In this document: piece after piece, positions 5,819 to 12,496 of the stretch
How the letters are laid out: each line of letters begins with the position of its first letter
Position numbering within the stretch: position 1 is the stretch's first letter
Assembly (NCBI GenBank): GCA_002067855.1
Contig: MVQS01000142.1
Coordinates: 1 to 14,800, forward strand
DNA length: 14,800 bases
Source of the DNA: Syntrophaceae bacterium PtaB.Bin038
GTDB taxonomy: Bacteria > Desulfobacterota > Syntrophia > Syntrophales > UBA2192
Reading direction: 5' to 3'
The notes under the pieces: model-generated
The model's database searches: none
What the model was told of the DNA's origin: nothing
What the model saw: the letters and a program-made list of their open reading frames with translations, nothing else
Made by a program: the position numbers and the translations under genes

Positions 5819-6994
5819 ATGTCTGACGATAAGAGCAAATTCAGCCGCAGGGACTTTTTCAAGGGAGCCGCCGCGGGCGTTCTCGGGGGAAGCCTGCTGG
5901 GGATGGGCGTCTATTCCTACAGCCCCTGGCGCAAGAGTTACTTCCCCGAGGTGAAACGGAAGATGGCGGACATCGGCGTCTGCAAGAGCGTCAAGGTGAC
6001 CAACATCTCCGAGACCAGCTGGTTCCAGAATTCCGTTTTGATGGGAGACATCAAGGGCGCCGGGGGCCTCCTGGTAAACCAGTACAGCTATAACTGGCCG
6101 CCCTTCGGCGACGGAACCGGACTCGGGAAAGGCTCATTCGAATCGGGGGTCGCCAAGATCAGGCACCTGCTGCCGAACAACGTCGATGAGGCGTGGGCGA
6201 TCACCGAGAAACTCTCCGTGAGCCCGGAAAACGCCGGCGGGTTCGCCGCCCTCATCGAGGTGGAGGAGATGAGCGGCAAGAAACGGAAATTCCTCCTCGA
6301 CAGCGGGTGGTCCTACAAGTGGATGCACGAATGCTTCAAGCGCGAGGGCATCGACCAGATGCTGAAAAACAGGGAGATCGAAGCCCTGTTCATCTCCCAC
6401 GAGCATTTCGATCACTTCTGGGGCGTGCCCGTCACCTACAAATACGACCCGACCATCACCACCTACATTCCCGACACGTTCTACCCCGAAGGCCTGCAAT
6501 ACTTGAAGGATGCCGGACACAAGGGGAAATTGGTCAAGGTCAAGCCGGGGCTCAACCCCATCATTCCCGGCCTTGCGACCTACGTCTTCGCCGTGCCCAT
6601 CATCTGCCGGGTCTACGGGGAGCAGGCCGTTTACGCCAACGTGAAGGATCACGGTCTCGTCAGTACCACGGGGTGCTGTCACTTCGGCATCATCCAGTTT
6701 GCCGAGACGGCCTTCCGGGAGATCGCATACGAGAAGAACCAGCTGTACGGCATCTACGGGGGCCTCCACATCTCTCCCTTCGAGGACTGGGACCCCAAGT
6801 ATGACGATCTGGTGATATCCCTGGGCAAATACGGGTTCCAGAAAATCGGCTGCAACCACTGCACCGGGGTCCTCTGTGCCAAGAAGTTCATTGAGCGGGG
6901 GTACCCTGTTCAGAAGGGAACGGCCCGTCACCGGACGCCGGACACGGCATACCTGGGCAACGGGGACAGGATCGGCTTCGGGATTGACTTGTGA
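5819..6994 (+). CDS. Tat-exported MBL-fold metallohydrolase
   Basis: A 391-residue protein with a twin-arginine signal: SRRDFFKG at 9-16 then a Gly/Ala/Leu-rich hydrophobic core to about 30, so it is exported folded, with metal already bound. The body is a metallo-beta-lactamase fold. The dimetal motif HEHFDH is at 194-199; later candidate ligands are H288 in GCCHFG and H317 in GGLHIS; a GCNHCTG signature is at 344-350. That pattern resembles the MBL subgroup annotated as dihydropterin/ribofuranosylaminobenzene phosphate synthase-like, but the Tat signal and a ~125-residue N-terminal region (about 31-155) set it apart. Substrate is unknown. AAGGAGGAG precedes ATG 5819. It is tightly spaced behind the membrane protein, so they are probably co-translated. 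Confidence 0.88.
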   Translation: MSDDKSKFSRRDFFKGAAAGVLGGSLLGMGVYSYSPWRKSYFPEVKRKMADIGVCKSVKVTNISETSWFQNSVLMGDIKGAGGLLVNQYSYNWPPFGDGTGLGKGSFESGVAKIRHLLPNNVDEAWAITEKLSVSPENAGGFAALIEVEEMSGKKRKFLLDSGWSYKWMHECFKREGIDQMLKNREIEALFISHEHFDHFWGVPVTYKYDPTITTYIPDTFYPEGLQYLKDAGHKGKLVKVKPGLNPIIPGLATYVFAVPIICRVYGEQAVYANVKDHGLVSTTGCCHFGIIQFAETAFREIAYEKNQLYGIYGGLHISPFEDWDPKYDDLVISLGKYGFQKIGCNHCTGVLCAKKFIERGYPVQKGTARHRTPDTAYLGNGDRIGFGIDL

Positions 6995-7017
6995 TCATCA
7001 CCGTACAGGAGGCGGTT

Positions 7018-7413
7018 ATGGCGACTCTTATCAGAAGAAAACGGATGCTTTTGCTTCTGCTGCTGTCGGCCGGCGGATTGATCGGTTTCTTCGGGCCGAA
7101 GGTAAGCCCCGAAATGAAAGAGGTGATCGATCAATTCTCAAAACTGACCCAGCGTGAAGTGGTGCTGAAAAAATACGCCGTGCCGGGCGTGGTGCCGAAG
7201 GAGCTTACCCAGTGCGATATGACAAAACCGATCGTGACAAAAACCGAGGAAAAAGATGGCATCACGTACTACACGCTGGAGTCCACAGTTGAGAAATGCG
7301 AGCATTCGCCTGCTGCCACGGGCACGGTGAGGATTTTCCAGATGGGCTGGAAGAATGGCAAGATCGTCAAGTTCTCGTGGGGCGGTCCCAAGGGCGGCAA
7401 GGTGGAATACTGA
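7018..7413 (+). CDS. Exported single-module protein, paralog of the next gene
   Basis: A 131-residue protein. CAGGAGG six bases before ATG 7018 decides this start over ATG 6991, which overlaps the previous gene. RRKR followed by a Leu-rich core (about 5-27) is a signal peptide or N-terminal anchor. The rest is one copy of a module I do not recognise: PEMKEVI, VVLKKYAVPG, VTKTEEKDGITYYTLE, then GWKNGKIVKFSWGGPKGG. The same order (PEM, LKKY..PG, KTE.K..Y..E, WKN..V) occurs twice in the following protein, so the two genes are related by duplication. Probably periplasmic or cell-surface. Its place behind the Tat hydrolase suggests an accessory role in the same unit. Confidence 0.78.
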   Translation: MATLIRRKRMLLLLLLSAGGLIGFFGPKVSPEMKEVIDQFSKLTQREVVLKKYAVPGVVPKELTQCDMTKPIVTKTEEKDGITYYTLESTVEKCEHSPAATGTVRIFQMGWKNGKIVKFSWGGPKGGKVEY

Positions 7414-7481
7414 CAAAGAGGTCACAACCCCCGGGAAGATGTTTCTCAAGAAAGAGGGGAAGTCATGAAGCGATCGTTTTC

Positions 7482-8147
7482 ATGGTCGTGATGGGATATT
7501 GCCTGGCGGGGCTGGCGTGGGCCGGCCCCGTAACGGGCATCATTCCGGAAATGCAGGAGTGCATGCAATCCCACGGATCGCCCGCGGAGTACGAGGCGGC
7601 GTTGAAAAAATACTGCGACCCCGGAATCATCCGCCGGGCCATGGGGCTGCTGGTCATCAAGAAACCTTACGTGATCAAGACCGAGCAGAAGGGAGAGATG
7701 GTCTGCTACACCGTGGAGGGCACCATCGTGGAGACGTCCTATGAACTTCCCGCTGACACGACGCAGACGTACAACGTCTGCTGGAAGAACCGGCGGGTCG
7801 TCTCGCTCGAGTTCTACGACGCCAAGCCCCGTGTGTACCAGGAGGTTATCCCGGAGATGCGCGAGTGCCTGAGGTCCCACGGGTCGCCTGCGGAGTATGA
7901 AGCGGTGCTGAAGAAGTATTGCGACCCCGGTCTCATGCGCAAGGCCATGGCGCTCCTGGTCATCAGGACGCCCTACGTTGTGAAAACCGAGATGAAGGGG
8001 CCTGTCATCACCTACACGGTCGAGGGCCGCACCGTCGAAACCTCGAGTGAATTTCCAGCCGATACCGTCCAGCGGTACACGGTCGGCTGGAAAAACGGGC
8101 GCATCGTCGCGCTGAATTTTTTGGGTCCGAAGAAACCCGCGAGGTAG
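7482..8147 (+). CDS. Exported two-module repeat protein; N-terminus probably shifted by one base
   Basis: The frame from ATG 7482 gives 221 residues with a hydrophobic start (MVVMGYCLAGLAWA, then GPVTG) but no basic n-region and no ribosome site. AGAGGGGA at 7453-7460 instead precedes ATG 7465, which encodes MKRSFSWS and then stops. One extra T in the TTTT run at 7477-7480 would join them into MKRSFF plus the hydrophobic core, a textbook signal peptide. So this is a one-base deletion, a sequencing error, or a frameshifted start. The body is two copies of a module (from 7542 and 7848) of the same family as the preceding gene. Cys residues in IPEM.EC and KKYCDPG recur in both copies. Likely periplasmic; function unknown. 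Confidence 0.72.
   Translation: MVVMGYCLAGLAWAGPVTGIIPEMQECMQSHGSPAEYEAALKKYCDPGIIRRAMGLLVIKKPYVIKTEQKGEMVCYTVEGTIVETSYELPADTTQTYNVCWKNRRVVSLEFYDAKPRVYQEVIPEMRECLRSHGSPAEYEAVLKKYCDPGLMRKAMALLVIRTPYVVKTEMKGPVITYTVEGRTVETSSEFPADTVQRYTVGWKNGRIVALNFLGPKKPAR
7542..8147 (+). repeat. Tandem duplication of a ~102-codon module
   Basis: Copy 1 starts at 7542 and copy 2 at 7848, a 306-base period. Over 91 residues my hand alignment gives 63 identities, with strong conservation in HGSPAEYEA, LKKYCDPG, KTE.KG, YTVEG, VET and ADT. The preceding gene holds a third, more distant copy. Confidence 0.92.
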
Positions 8148-8215
8148 GGTGTGGCCCCGCCGGCTCCGGGCAGCGTCTCGGGCATCGTCTCCGCAGAGTC
8201 TGAGGAAGGCCAGCT

Positions 8216-10084
8216 GTGTTGGAATTGCGTCATTTTTTCCGGGGCGACATCCGGTCCGATCCGGAAGGCGCCGTTCAGGAACTGATGCGCGCCATCTTGG
8301 TGCGCGCCCAGTTCGTGCCCGGCGTGCGCCATGCGCTTGGCTGGCGGGGGCTGAAGCAGTCGGTCACCGCAAAAGCGGAGGGCTGGACGGCTCGCATTGC
8401 CGGCTGCGAGGGCGTTTTCGGATTGTGCTTCACCGGCATGGAAGAAGCACCGGGCTGGGTGGTCGGAACATTCGGTCTGAGCTATTTCCCAGGCGCAGGC
8501 GAGGAACTCGTCGAGCGATGCTCCCTGCGTGCCGCGGCCTGCACCCAGCGCCCCGATTACATGCTCCTCGTCCGCGAGTTCCTGCAGCACGAGGAGATGT
8601 CATCGCTGTTCCGGATCGGCACGCTGCTTCTGGCCCTCGATGTCGGGGAGAAGGCGCTGTATCTGGGAATGGAAAGCCTCTCTGAGCTTCGCAGCAGAGC
8701 CGAGGCAGGCGTACGCCTGCCCCGTGAGGGACGGATGGTGCAGGTGATCGAGCCCGGCGGGCGCGATCAGGATTTTCCGGCCCTGACCCTCGCGCGGTCT
8801 TTTTTCGACGTTCTGGCCGCCTCGCTTGCGTTTCATCTCGGCCGGGCTCCCTGCAGCCTGTTCGAGCGGTCTTTCCCCGGCGCGGAGATCGCCTACGACC
8901 CTGCGGGGTCAATCCGGAAAATCCCCGCAGCGGACATCGAGGAAGTCCTGGTCGCGCTTGGGTACGGCGAAGGCCGGTGTGACGAGCTTTTCGACTCGCT
9001 TTCCGGCGCGTATGGCGCTCCTGGCAGAGACGTGCGGTGGCGGGAGGGGGAAGCCGTCCCGCCGGGTTACGAGGGGATGCGGTGGTGGACCGCCCGGAAA
9101 ACGAGCGGCTACAGGACACTGGACAAGAAAAGCCTGGGGATCGATGAGCGCCCGCCGCTCACGGTCCTGGCGGGTTTCCTGGGCGCGGGCAAGACGAGTT
9201 TTCTGCAGCACTTCATCGAGTATCAGACCCAGCGCAGCCGATTCGTCGCGGTGATCCAGAACGAAATCGGCGAAGTCGGCCTGGACGGGAAACTGCTCGA
9301 CTACACGGTTACCGAGATCGATGAGGGCTGCGTCTGCTGCAGCCTGGCGGGCAACCTGAGGCGGGCCGTGAACGACATCCTTTCGAGTTTCCAGCCTGAT
9401 TTCGTCCTTCTCGAAACCACGGGGGCCGCCAACCCCCTCAATCTGCTCGACGAGATCGGCGAGCTGGAAGATCTGATACGATACGACTGCACGGTTACGG
9501 TGGTCGATGCGCTCAATCTCGATTCCAGTCTGTCCCGGTTTGCGATTGCGACGGACCAGATCCGGGCCGCCGACGTCCTGCTGCTGAACAAATGCGACCT
9601 CGTCAGCGATGCGGGTCTGGAAAAAGCGCGCACGCTGCTTCAGGAGATCAATCCCAGGGCCGTTCTATTCTTGACAACGCGGGGCGATTTGAACCCGGCC
9701 TTCATTCTCGACATCGAAGTCTCATCGCGGGGGGAGAACGCATGGCCCGCGACGCCCGGGGCACGTCTTCCCATCCATCACTCCCATGTTCACGACGATC
9801 TGCGGTGCGAAACCCTGGAAATCCCGGGACCGCTGAATCGGAGAAAATTCCTCTCCGCAGTCGAATCCCTCCCGCCCAAGGTTTTTCGCATCAAGGGGAT
9901 CGTCGAGTTTACAGACTCGCCCCTGCCCATGCTGTTTCAGTACGTCGCCGGTCGCTATGAACTGTCGCAGTTTTCCCAGCCCGCGGTTACCGATCGCTTC
10001 CTGACCATCATTGCTCAGGGGGATGGCCCGGACCTCGTGGGCAACGTCTGGAAGGTGTGGAAGACCGAGATGGAACGGGAATAG
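8216..10084 (+). CDS. CobW/COG0523-family GTPase with large unknown N-terminal region and Prx-derived tail
   Basis: A 622-residue protein. Residues about 310-603 are a CobW-type G3E GTPase, a family of cytoplasmic metallochaperones: Walker A GFLGAGKTS (320-328), metal-binding CVCC (372-375) after EIDEG, LLETTG, and base-specificity NKCD (458-461), then a CobW C-terminal domain (about 525-603). Residues 1-310 are not part of the ordinary family and match nothing I recognise. The start is GTG 8216 with GAGGAAGG at 8202-8209. The final 19 residues, from 604, come from the 56-bp repeat shared with the peroxiredoxin, right after RFLTIIAQGD, where the CobW C-terminal domain would normally be finishing. 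Likely role: GTP-dependent metal delivery to a metalloprotein, perhaps one in the same run (inference). The gene ends 7 bases from a convergent gene. Confidence 0.88.
   Translation: MLELRHFFRGDIRSDPEGAVQELMRAILVRAQFVPGVRHALGWRGLKQSVTAKAEGWTARIAGCEGVFGLCFTGMEEAPGWVVGTFGLSYFPGAGEELVERCSLRAAACTQRPDYMLLVREFLQHEEMSSLFRIGTLLLALDVGEKALYLGMESLSELRSRAEAGVRLPREGRMVQVIEPGGRDQDFPALTLARSFFDVLAASLAFHLGRAPCSLFERSFPGAEIAYDPAGSIRKIPAADIEEVLVALGYGEGRCDELFDSLSGAYGAPGRDVRWREGEAVPPGYEGMRWWTARKTSGYRTLDKKSLGIDERPPLTVLAGFLGAGKTSFLQHFIEYQTQRSRFVAVIQNEIGEVGLDGKLLDYTVTEIDEGCVCCSLAGNLRRAVNDILSSFQPDFVLLETTGAANPLNLLDEIGELEDLIRYDCTVTVVDALNLDSSLSRFAIATDQIRAADVLLLNKCDLVSDAGLEKARTLLQEINPRAVLFLTTRGDLNPAFILDIEVSSRGENAWPATPGARLPIHHSHVHDDLRCETLEIPGPLNRRKFLSAVESLPPKVFRIKGIVEFTDSPLPMLFQYVAGRYELSQFSQPAVTDRFLTIIAQGDGPDLVGNVWKVWKTEMERE
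10025..10080 (+). repeat. 56-bp direct repeat, copy 2 (CobW-like C-terminus)
   Basis: Exact copy of 1751-1806 in the same coding phase, ending one codon before the TAG at 10082-10084. CobW proteins do not normally end with this peroxiredoxin-like sequence, so this copy is the likely recipient. Confidence 0.97.
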
Positions 10085-10091
10085 AAACGGC

Positions 10092-10379
10092 TCAGGCGTC
10101 GGACCGGTCCCCCCTGCCGCCGAAGAGGACGACGGACAGGACGACCAACCCCAGGCCCAGCACGTTGATCACGTCGCCCTCGTCGAGGCACCCGATGGCC
10201 CAGCGGCCTGTGAAGTTCGACAGCCAGACGTAGCCCATCCACAGGGTCGAAAGCTCCGTCAGCTCGGAGAGCCTTGCCTGCCCTCCGGGCGCCACGAAGG
10301 TGTCGAGCAGCTTCCTGCCGGCCCCGAGACCGAGGAAGAGGATGATGGGGAGCGCTGAAATCTCAATGAATGTTCCCAT
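10092..10379 (-). CDS. Small membrane protein, 95 aa, unknown
   Basis: The only gene called on the - strand. ATG at 10379 is preceded on that strand by GCAGGTG at a suitable distance and by a good promoter at 10511-10538. There are hydrophobic segments near residues 5-20 and 70-88, with an aromatic-rich central part (WMGYVWLSNFTGRWAIG). The C-terminus is charged. The amino-acid pattern looks like real membrane protein rather than a shadow, and it fits exactly between two genes. No family recognised. Convergent with the CobW-like gene, with 7 bases between the stops. Confidence 0.62.
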   Translation of the reverse strand: MGTFIEISALPIILFLGLGAGRKLLDTFVAPGGQARLSELTELSTLWMGYVWLSNFTGRWAIGCLDEGDVINVLGLGLVVLSVVLFGGRGDRSDA

Positions 10380-10510
10380 GAAACACCTGCGCGTTGCGAC
10401 ACGGTCGGCGAAACGGGAAAAATCGTTCGATCAGCGTTATGGAAGCTGGTTGACGGTAACCGCGGGGAACTGCCCGATAGGTTGCGAGCCCTGATGCACT
10501 CTCGCTTTTC

Positions 10511-10538
10511 AGATTAGCGACGCTCCTGTTTTTGTCAA
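10511..10538 (-). promoter_or_regulatory. Sigma-70-type promoter for the small membrane protein
   Basis: On the - strand TTGACA (10538-10533) and TAATCT (10516-10511) are spaced by 16 bases: a perfect -35 and a good -10. The start would be near 10504, giving a leader of about 125 bases. Confidence 0.6.
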
Positions 10539-10557
10539 GACCGAATTGCTTGCCCAT

Positions 10558-10589
10558 GATGCCGTTCCGGCCTGTGCCGAAACGGCATC
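10558..10589. other. Imperfect inverted repeat / hairpin
   Basis: GATGCCGTT (10558-10566) pairs with AACGGCATC (10581-10589); inside, CGGC and GCCG pair around CTGT, with one mismatch between the two stems. No T tract on either side. It may be an operator, a regulatory hairpin or a dispersed repeat; this window has no second copy. Confidence 0.4.
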
Positions 10590-10802
10590 GTCATTTCATC
10601 TCGCCGAAATGACTCGGTTTCAGCGCCGTACGGGTCCGAAATGGCCCGGCCGCCGATGCGCGCCGGAGGGCCGCCTCCGGAACGGCGATCTGCAACATGC
10701 CGGATTCACTGGCTTATTGTTTCGCCGGGGCCATCCGGCCGCCTGGTATTATCCATGCTCGGGCGACAGGCAGCCATGAATTCAGAGTCCCAGAGGAATC
10801 CG

Positions 10803-11189
10803 ATGAACCCGCTTTCCCGCAAGGACCGGTGCCGCAGCCGGAAGGGCTTCACCCTGATCGAGATCATTGCCGTGCTCGTCATCCTGGGGGTCCTGAGCGC
10901 CGTGGCCGCGCCGAAGTTCATCGGCCTGAAAACGGAAGCCGAAAACAGGGCCGCCCTGCAGGCCGTGGTGGAGGCGCAGAACAGGCTCACGAACCAGTAC
11001 GCCATCAAGCTGATGACTTCCCAGGAGCAGGCGAACGACCTCCCCGCCCTCCTGTCATCGGTGAGCACCGACGCCGGCGACTATCGGCTGAGCTTTGCCG
11101 TGGCAGGAAGCGAGATCGAGATCACCGCCTCGGGAATCCCGGAGAAAGGGGTCACCGGGACGGCCAGGGGAAAATGGAGAAGCCGGTAG
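10803..11189 (+). CDS. Type IV pilin-like / pseudopilin protein
   Basis: A 128-residue prepilin. RKG at 13-15 is followed by FTLIEIIAVLVILGVLSAVA, the class III signal: PilD-type peptidase cleaves after G15, F16 becomes N-methylated, and E20 is Glu+5 of the mature protein. The C-terminal ~85 residues form a small head without the cysteine pair common in major pilins, so a minor pilin or pseudopilin is likely. ATG 10803 is preferred because AGAGGA precedes it; ATG 10776 in the same frame is an alternative with a weaker site. It is followed after 62 bases by an HD-GYP gene, with a short terminator between. A link between surface appendages and c-di-GMP is a familiar theme, but the connection here is inference. 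Confidence 0.87.
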   Translation: MNPLSRKDRCRSRKGFTLIEIIAVLVILGVLSAVAAPKFIGLKTEAENRAALQAVVEAQNRLTNQYAIKLMTSQEQANDLPALLSSVSTDAGDYRLSFAVAGSEIEITASGIPEKGVTGTARGKWRSR

Positions 11190-11215
11190 GCGCGGGAAAG
11201 ACCGCTCGTGCCGCG

Positions 11216-11237
11216 CCGGCGTGGGCCGGATTTTTTT
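11216..11237 (+). terminator. Short intrinsic terminator or attenuator after the pilin gene
   Basis: CCGGC (11216-11220) pairs with GCCGG (11225-11229) around GTGG, then A and seven Ts (11231-11237). The stem is only 5 bp but all G-C. The T run sits just before the TTGGAGG of the next gene, so read-through would still give a translatable HD-GYP message. Confidence 0.5.
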
Positions 11238-11251
11238 CGGTTGGAGGCAGT

Positions 11252-12229
11252 ATGCAGCAGTCGGTCCCCGTGAGCGAGTTGAAAGTCGGGATGCAGGTCA
11301 CCATTCCGGGATCGTGGTTCAGCCACCCCTTCATCCGGAGCCGCTTCACCCTCAACTCGCCGCGCGACATCGAGAAGATGAAGCACTGGGGGGTCCGGAC
11401 GGTGAGCGTCGATGCCCCGCGGGCCTTTGCGGAGCCCATCCTCGACGAGGACCTGCCCGAATTTCCCGCTCCCGCCGCACCGCAGGAGACGATCCCCCCG
11501 CTGCTGAAGGAGACGATGCACGATCGCGGCGTCGCCCCCGACTGCAGGGCCGCCGCCGTGAAGGCCTGCTCCAAGATGGTCATGCAGCGGCTCATGGAGA
11601 ACACCCCCGACGAGGAGACCATCCAGGAGGCCAAGGAGGGGTTCTACGAAATCATCGACTGCATCCTGGAGGTGGATCACCTGAGCCGATACCTGCTCTC
11701 CATCCGGGACTACGACGCCTACACCTACACCCACTCCGTCAACGTCGGGGTCCTGTCCCTGCTGGTCGCCCGGAAGTACTTCGGCCGCTCCGACCGCCAT
11801 GACCTTCGCGAACTGGGCATCGGGTTCTTCCTGCACGACCTGGGGAAGACCCGGGTCAACCCCGGGGTCATCATGAAGGAGGGCCTGCTGACGGACGAGG
11901 AAAAAACGGAAATGCGGCGGCATCCCTTATACGGGTTCGACATCCTCAAGGAGACCAACCAGCTGACCACCGAGTGCAAGCTCATCGTGCTCGAACACCA
12001 CGAGCGGGAGGACGGGCGGGGCTATCCCTACGGCCTCTACGGGGGCGAGATCCACGTCTATGCCCGGATCTGCGCGCTCGTGGACGTCTACGACGCCCTG
12101 ACCTCGGACCGGCCCTACCGGGGGAAGATGCCCCCCTTCCAGGCCCTCAACCTCATGAAGGGCAGGCTGGCCGACCGAACGCAAAGGGAACTCTTCGAGA
12201 CCCTCGTCCTGGTCCTCGGCGAGAACTGA
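11252..12229 (+). CDS. HD-GYP domain protein, probable c-di-GMP phosphodiesterase
   Basis: A 325-residue protein. Residues about 1-120 resemble the DUF3391-type region often found before HD-GYP domains (VPVSELKVGMQV ... FTLNSPRDIEKMKHWGVRTVSVD). The catalytic domain has FLHDLGKTRV with H195-D196, HHEREDGRGYP at 249-259 matching the HHExxDGxGYP signature, and DVYDALTSDRPYR after it, so all canonical metal-binding and GYP residues appear present. Expected role: hydrolysis of cyclic di-GMP in the cytoplasm, affecting motility, pili or surface attachment. TTGGAGG precedes ATG 11252; upstream in-frame sequence lacks a ribosome site. There is no receiver domain, so input must come from the N-terminal domain. 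Confidence 0.93.
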   Translation: MQQSVPVSELKVGMQVTIPGSWFSHPFIRSRFTLNSPRDIEKMKHWGVRTVSVDAPRAFAEPILDEDLPEFPAPAAPQETIPPLLKETMHDRGVAPDCRAAAVKACSKMVMQRLMENTPDEETIQEAKEGFYEIIDCILEVDHLSRYLLSIRDYDAYTYTHSVNVGVLSLLVARKYFGRSDRHDLRELGIGFFLHDLGKTRVNPGVIMKEGLLTDEEKTEMRRHPLYGFDILKETNQLTTECKLIVLEHHEREDGRGYPYGLYGGEIHVYARICALVDVYDALTSDRPYRGKMPPFQALNLMKGRLADRTQRELFETLVLVLGEN

Positions 12230-12285
12230 GTGCTGATCCCACCTTCTTGTCGCCGACATCCAATCTGTTTGTGTGCCAAAATGGC

Positions 12286-12301
12286 GCAATGGTTCCATTG
12301 C
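12286..12301. promoter_or_regulatory. 16-bp inverted repeat, possible operator
   Basis: GCAATGG (12286-12292) and CCATTGC (12295-12301) are perfect reverse complements around TT. It lies in the relatively AT-rich gap between the HD-GYP gene and the lipoprotein. Either a repressor site or a small hairpin. Confidence 0.35.
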
Positions 12302-12496
12302 ATTGAAATCGTTGGACAATAAGATCGCTCGATGCCGGAACGGAGGCGAGCGGGGAGCCTCGATGAACGTGCCGCCGAGCCCCTCTTTCCCATAATAGGC
12401 TGATTTTATTCATGATACTCCGATATGGCCCGTGCGGCACCCCTTGTGCTCAACGGATGGTCGACTCGAAATCCCGATGTCGCCACGGAGGAGGCC

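Larger units (their letters stand above)
10380..10802. other. Intergenic region between small membrane protein and pilin gene
   Basis: About 420 bases with no convincing gene. It holds the minus-strand promoter (10511-10538), the hairpin at 10558-10589, and from about 10590 a GC-rich stretch in frame with the pilin but lacking a start or ribosome site suited to it. No clear + strand promoter for the pilin was found. Confidence 0.5.

Noticed and set aside
7296..7481. Long N-terminal extension of the two-module repeat protein back to 7296
   Set aside because: It would overlap the preceding gene by over 100 bases in another frame, and the signal peptide would then be internal.
10590..10802. Pilin start upstream at 10641 or extension through the GC-rich leader
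   Set aside because: Prepilin leaders are short; AGAGGA before ATG 10803 and the RKG|FTLIE site fit a 15-residue leader.
11081..11923. 280-residue - strand frame opposite the HD-GYP gene
   Set aside because: Repetitive Val/Gly/Asp composition and no ribosome site; the HD-GYP catalytic motifs are on the + strand.
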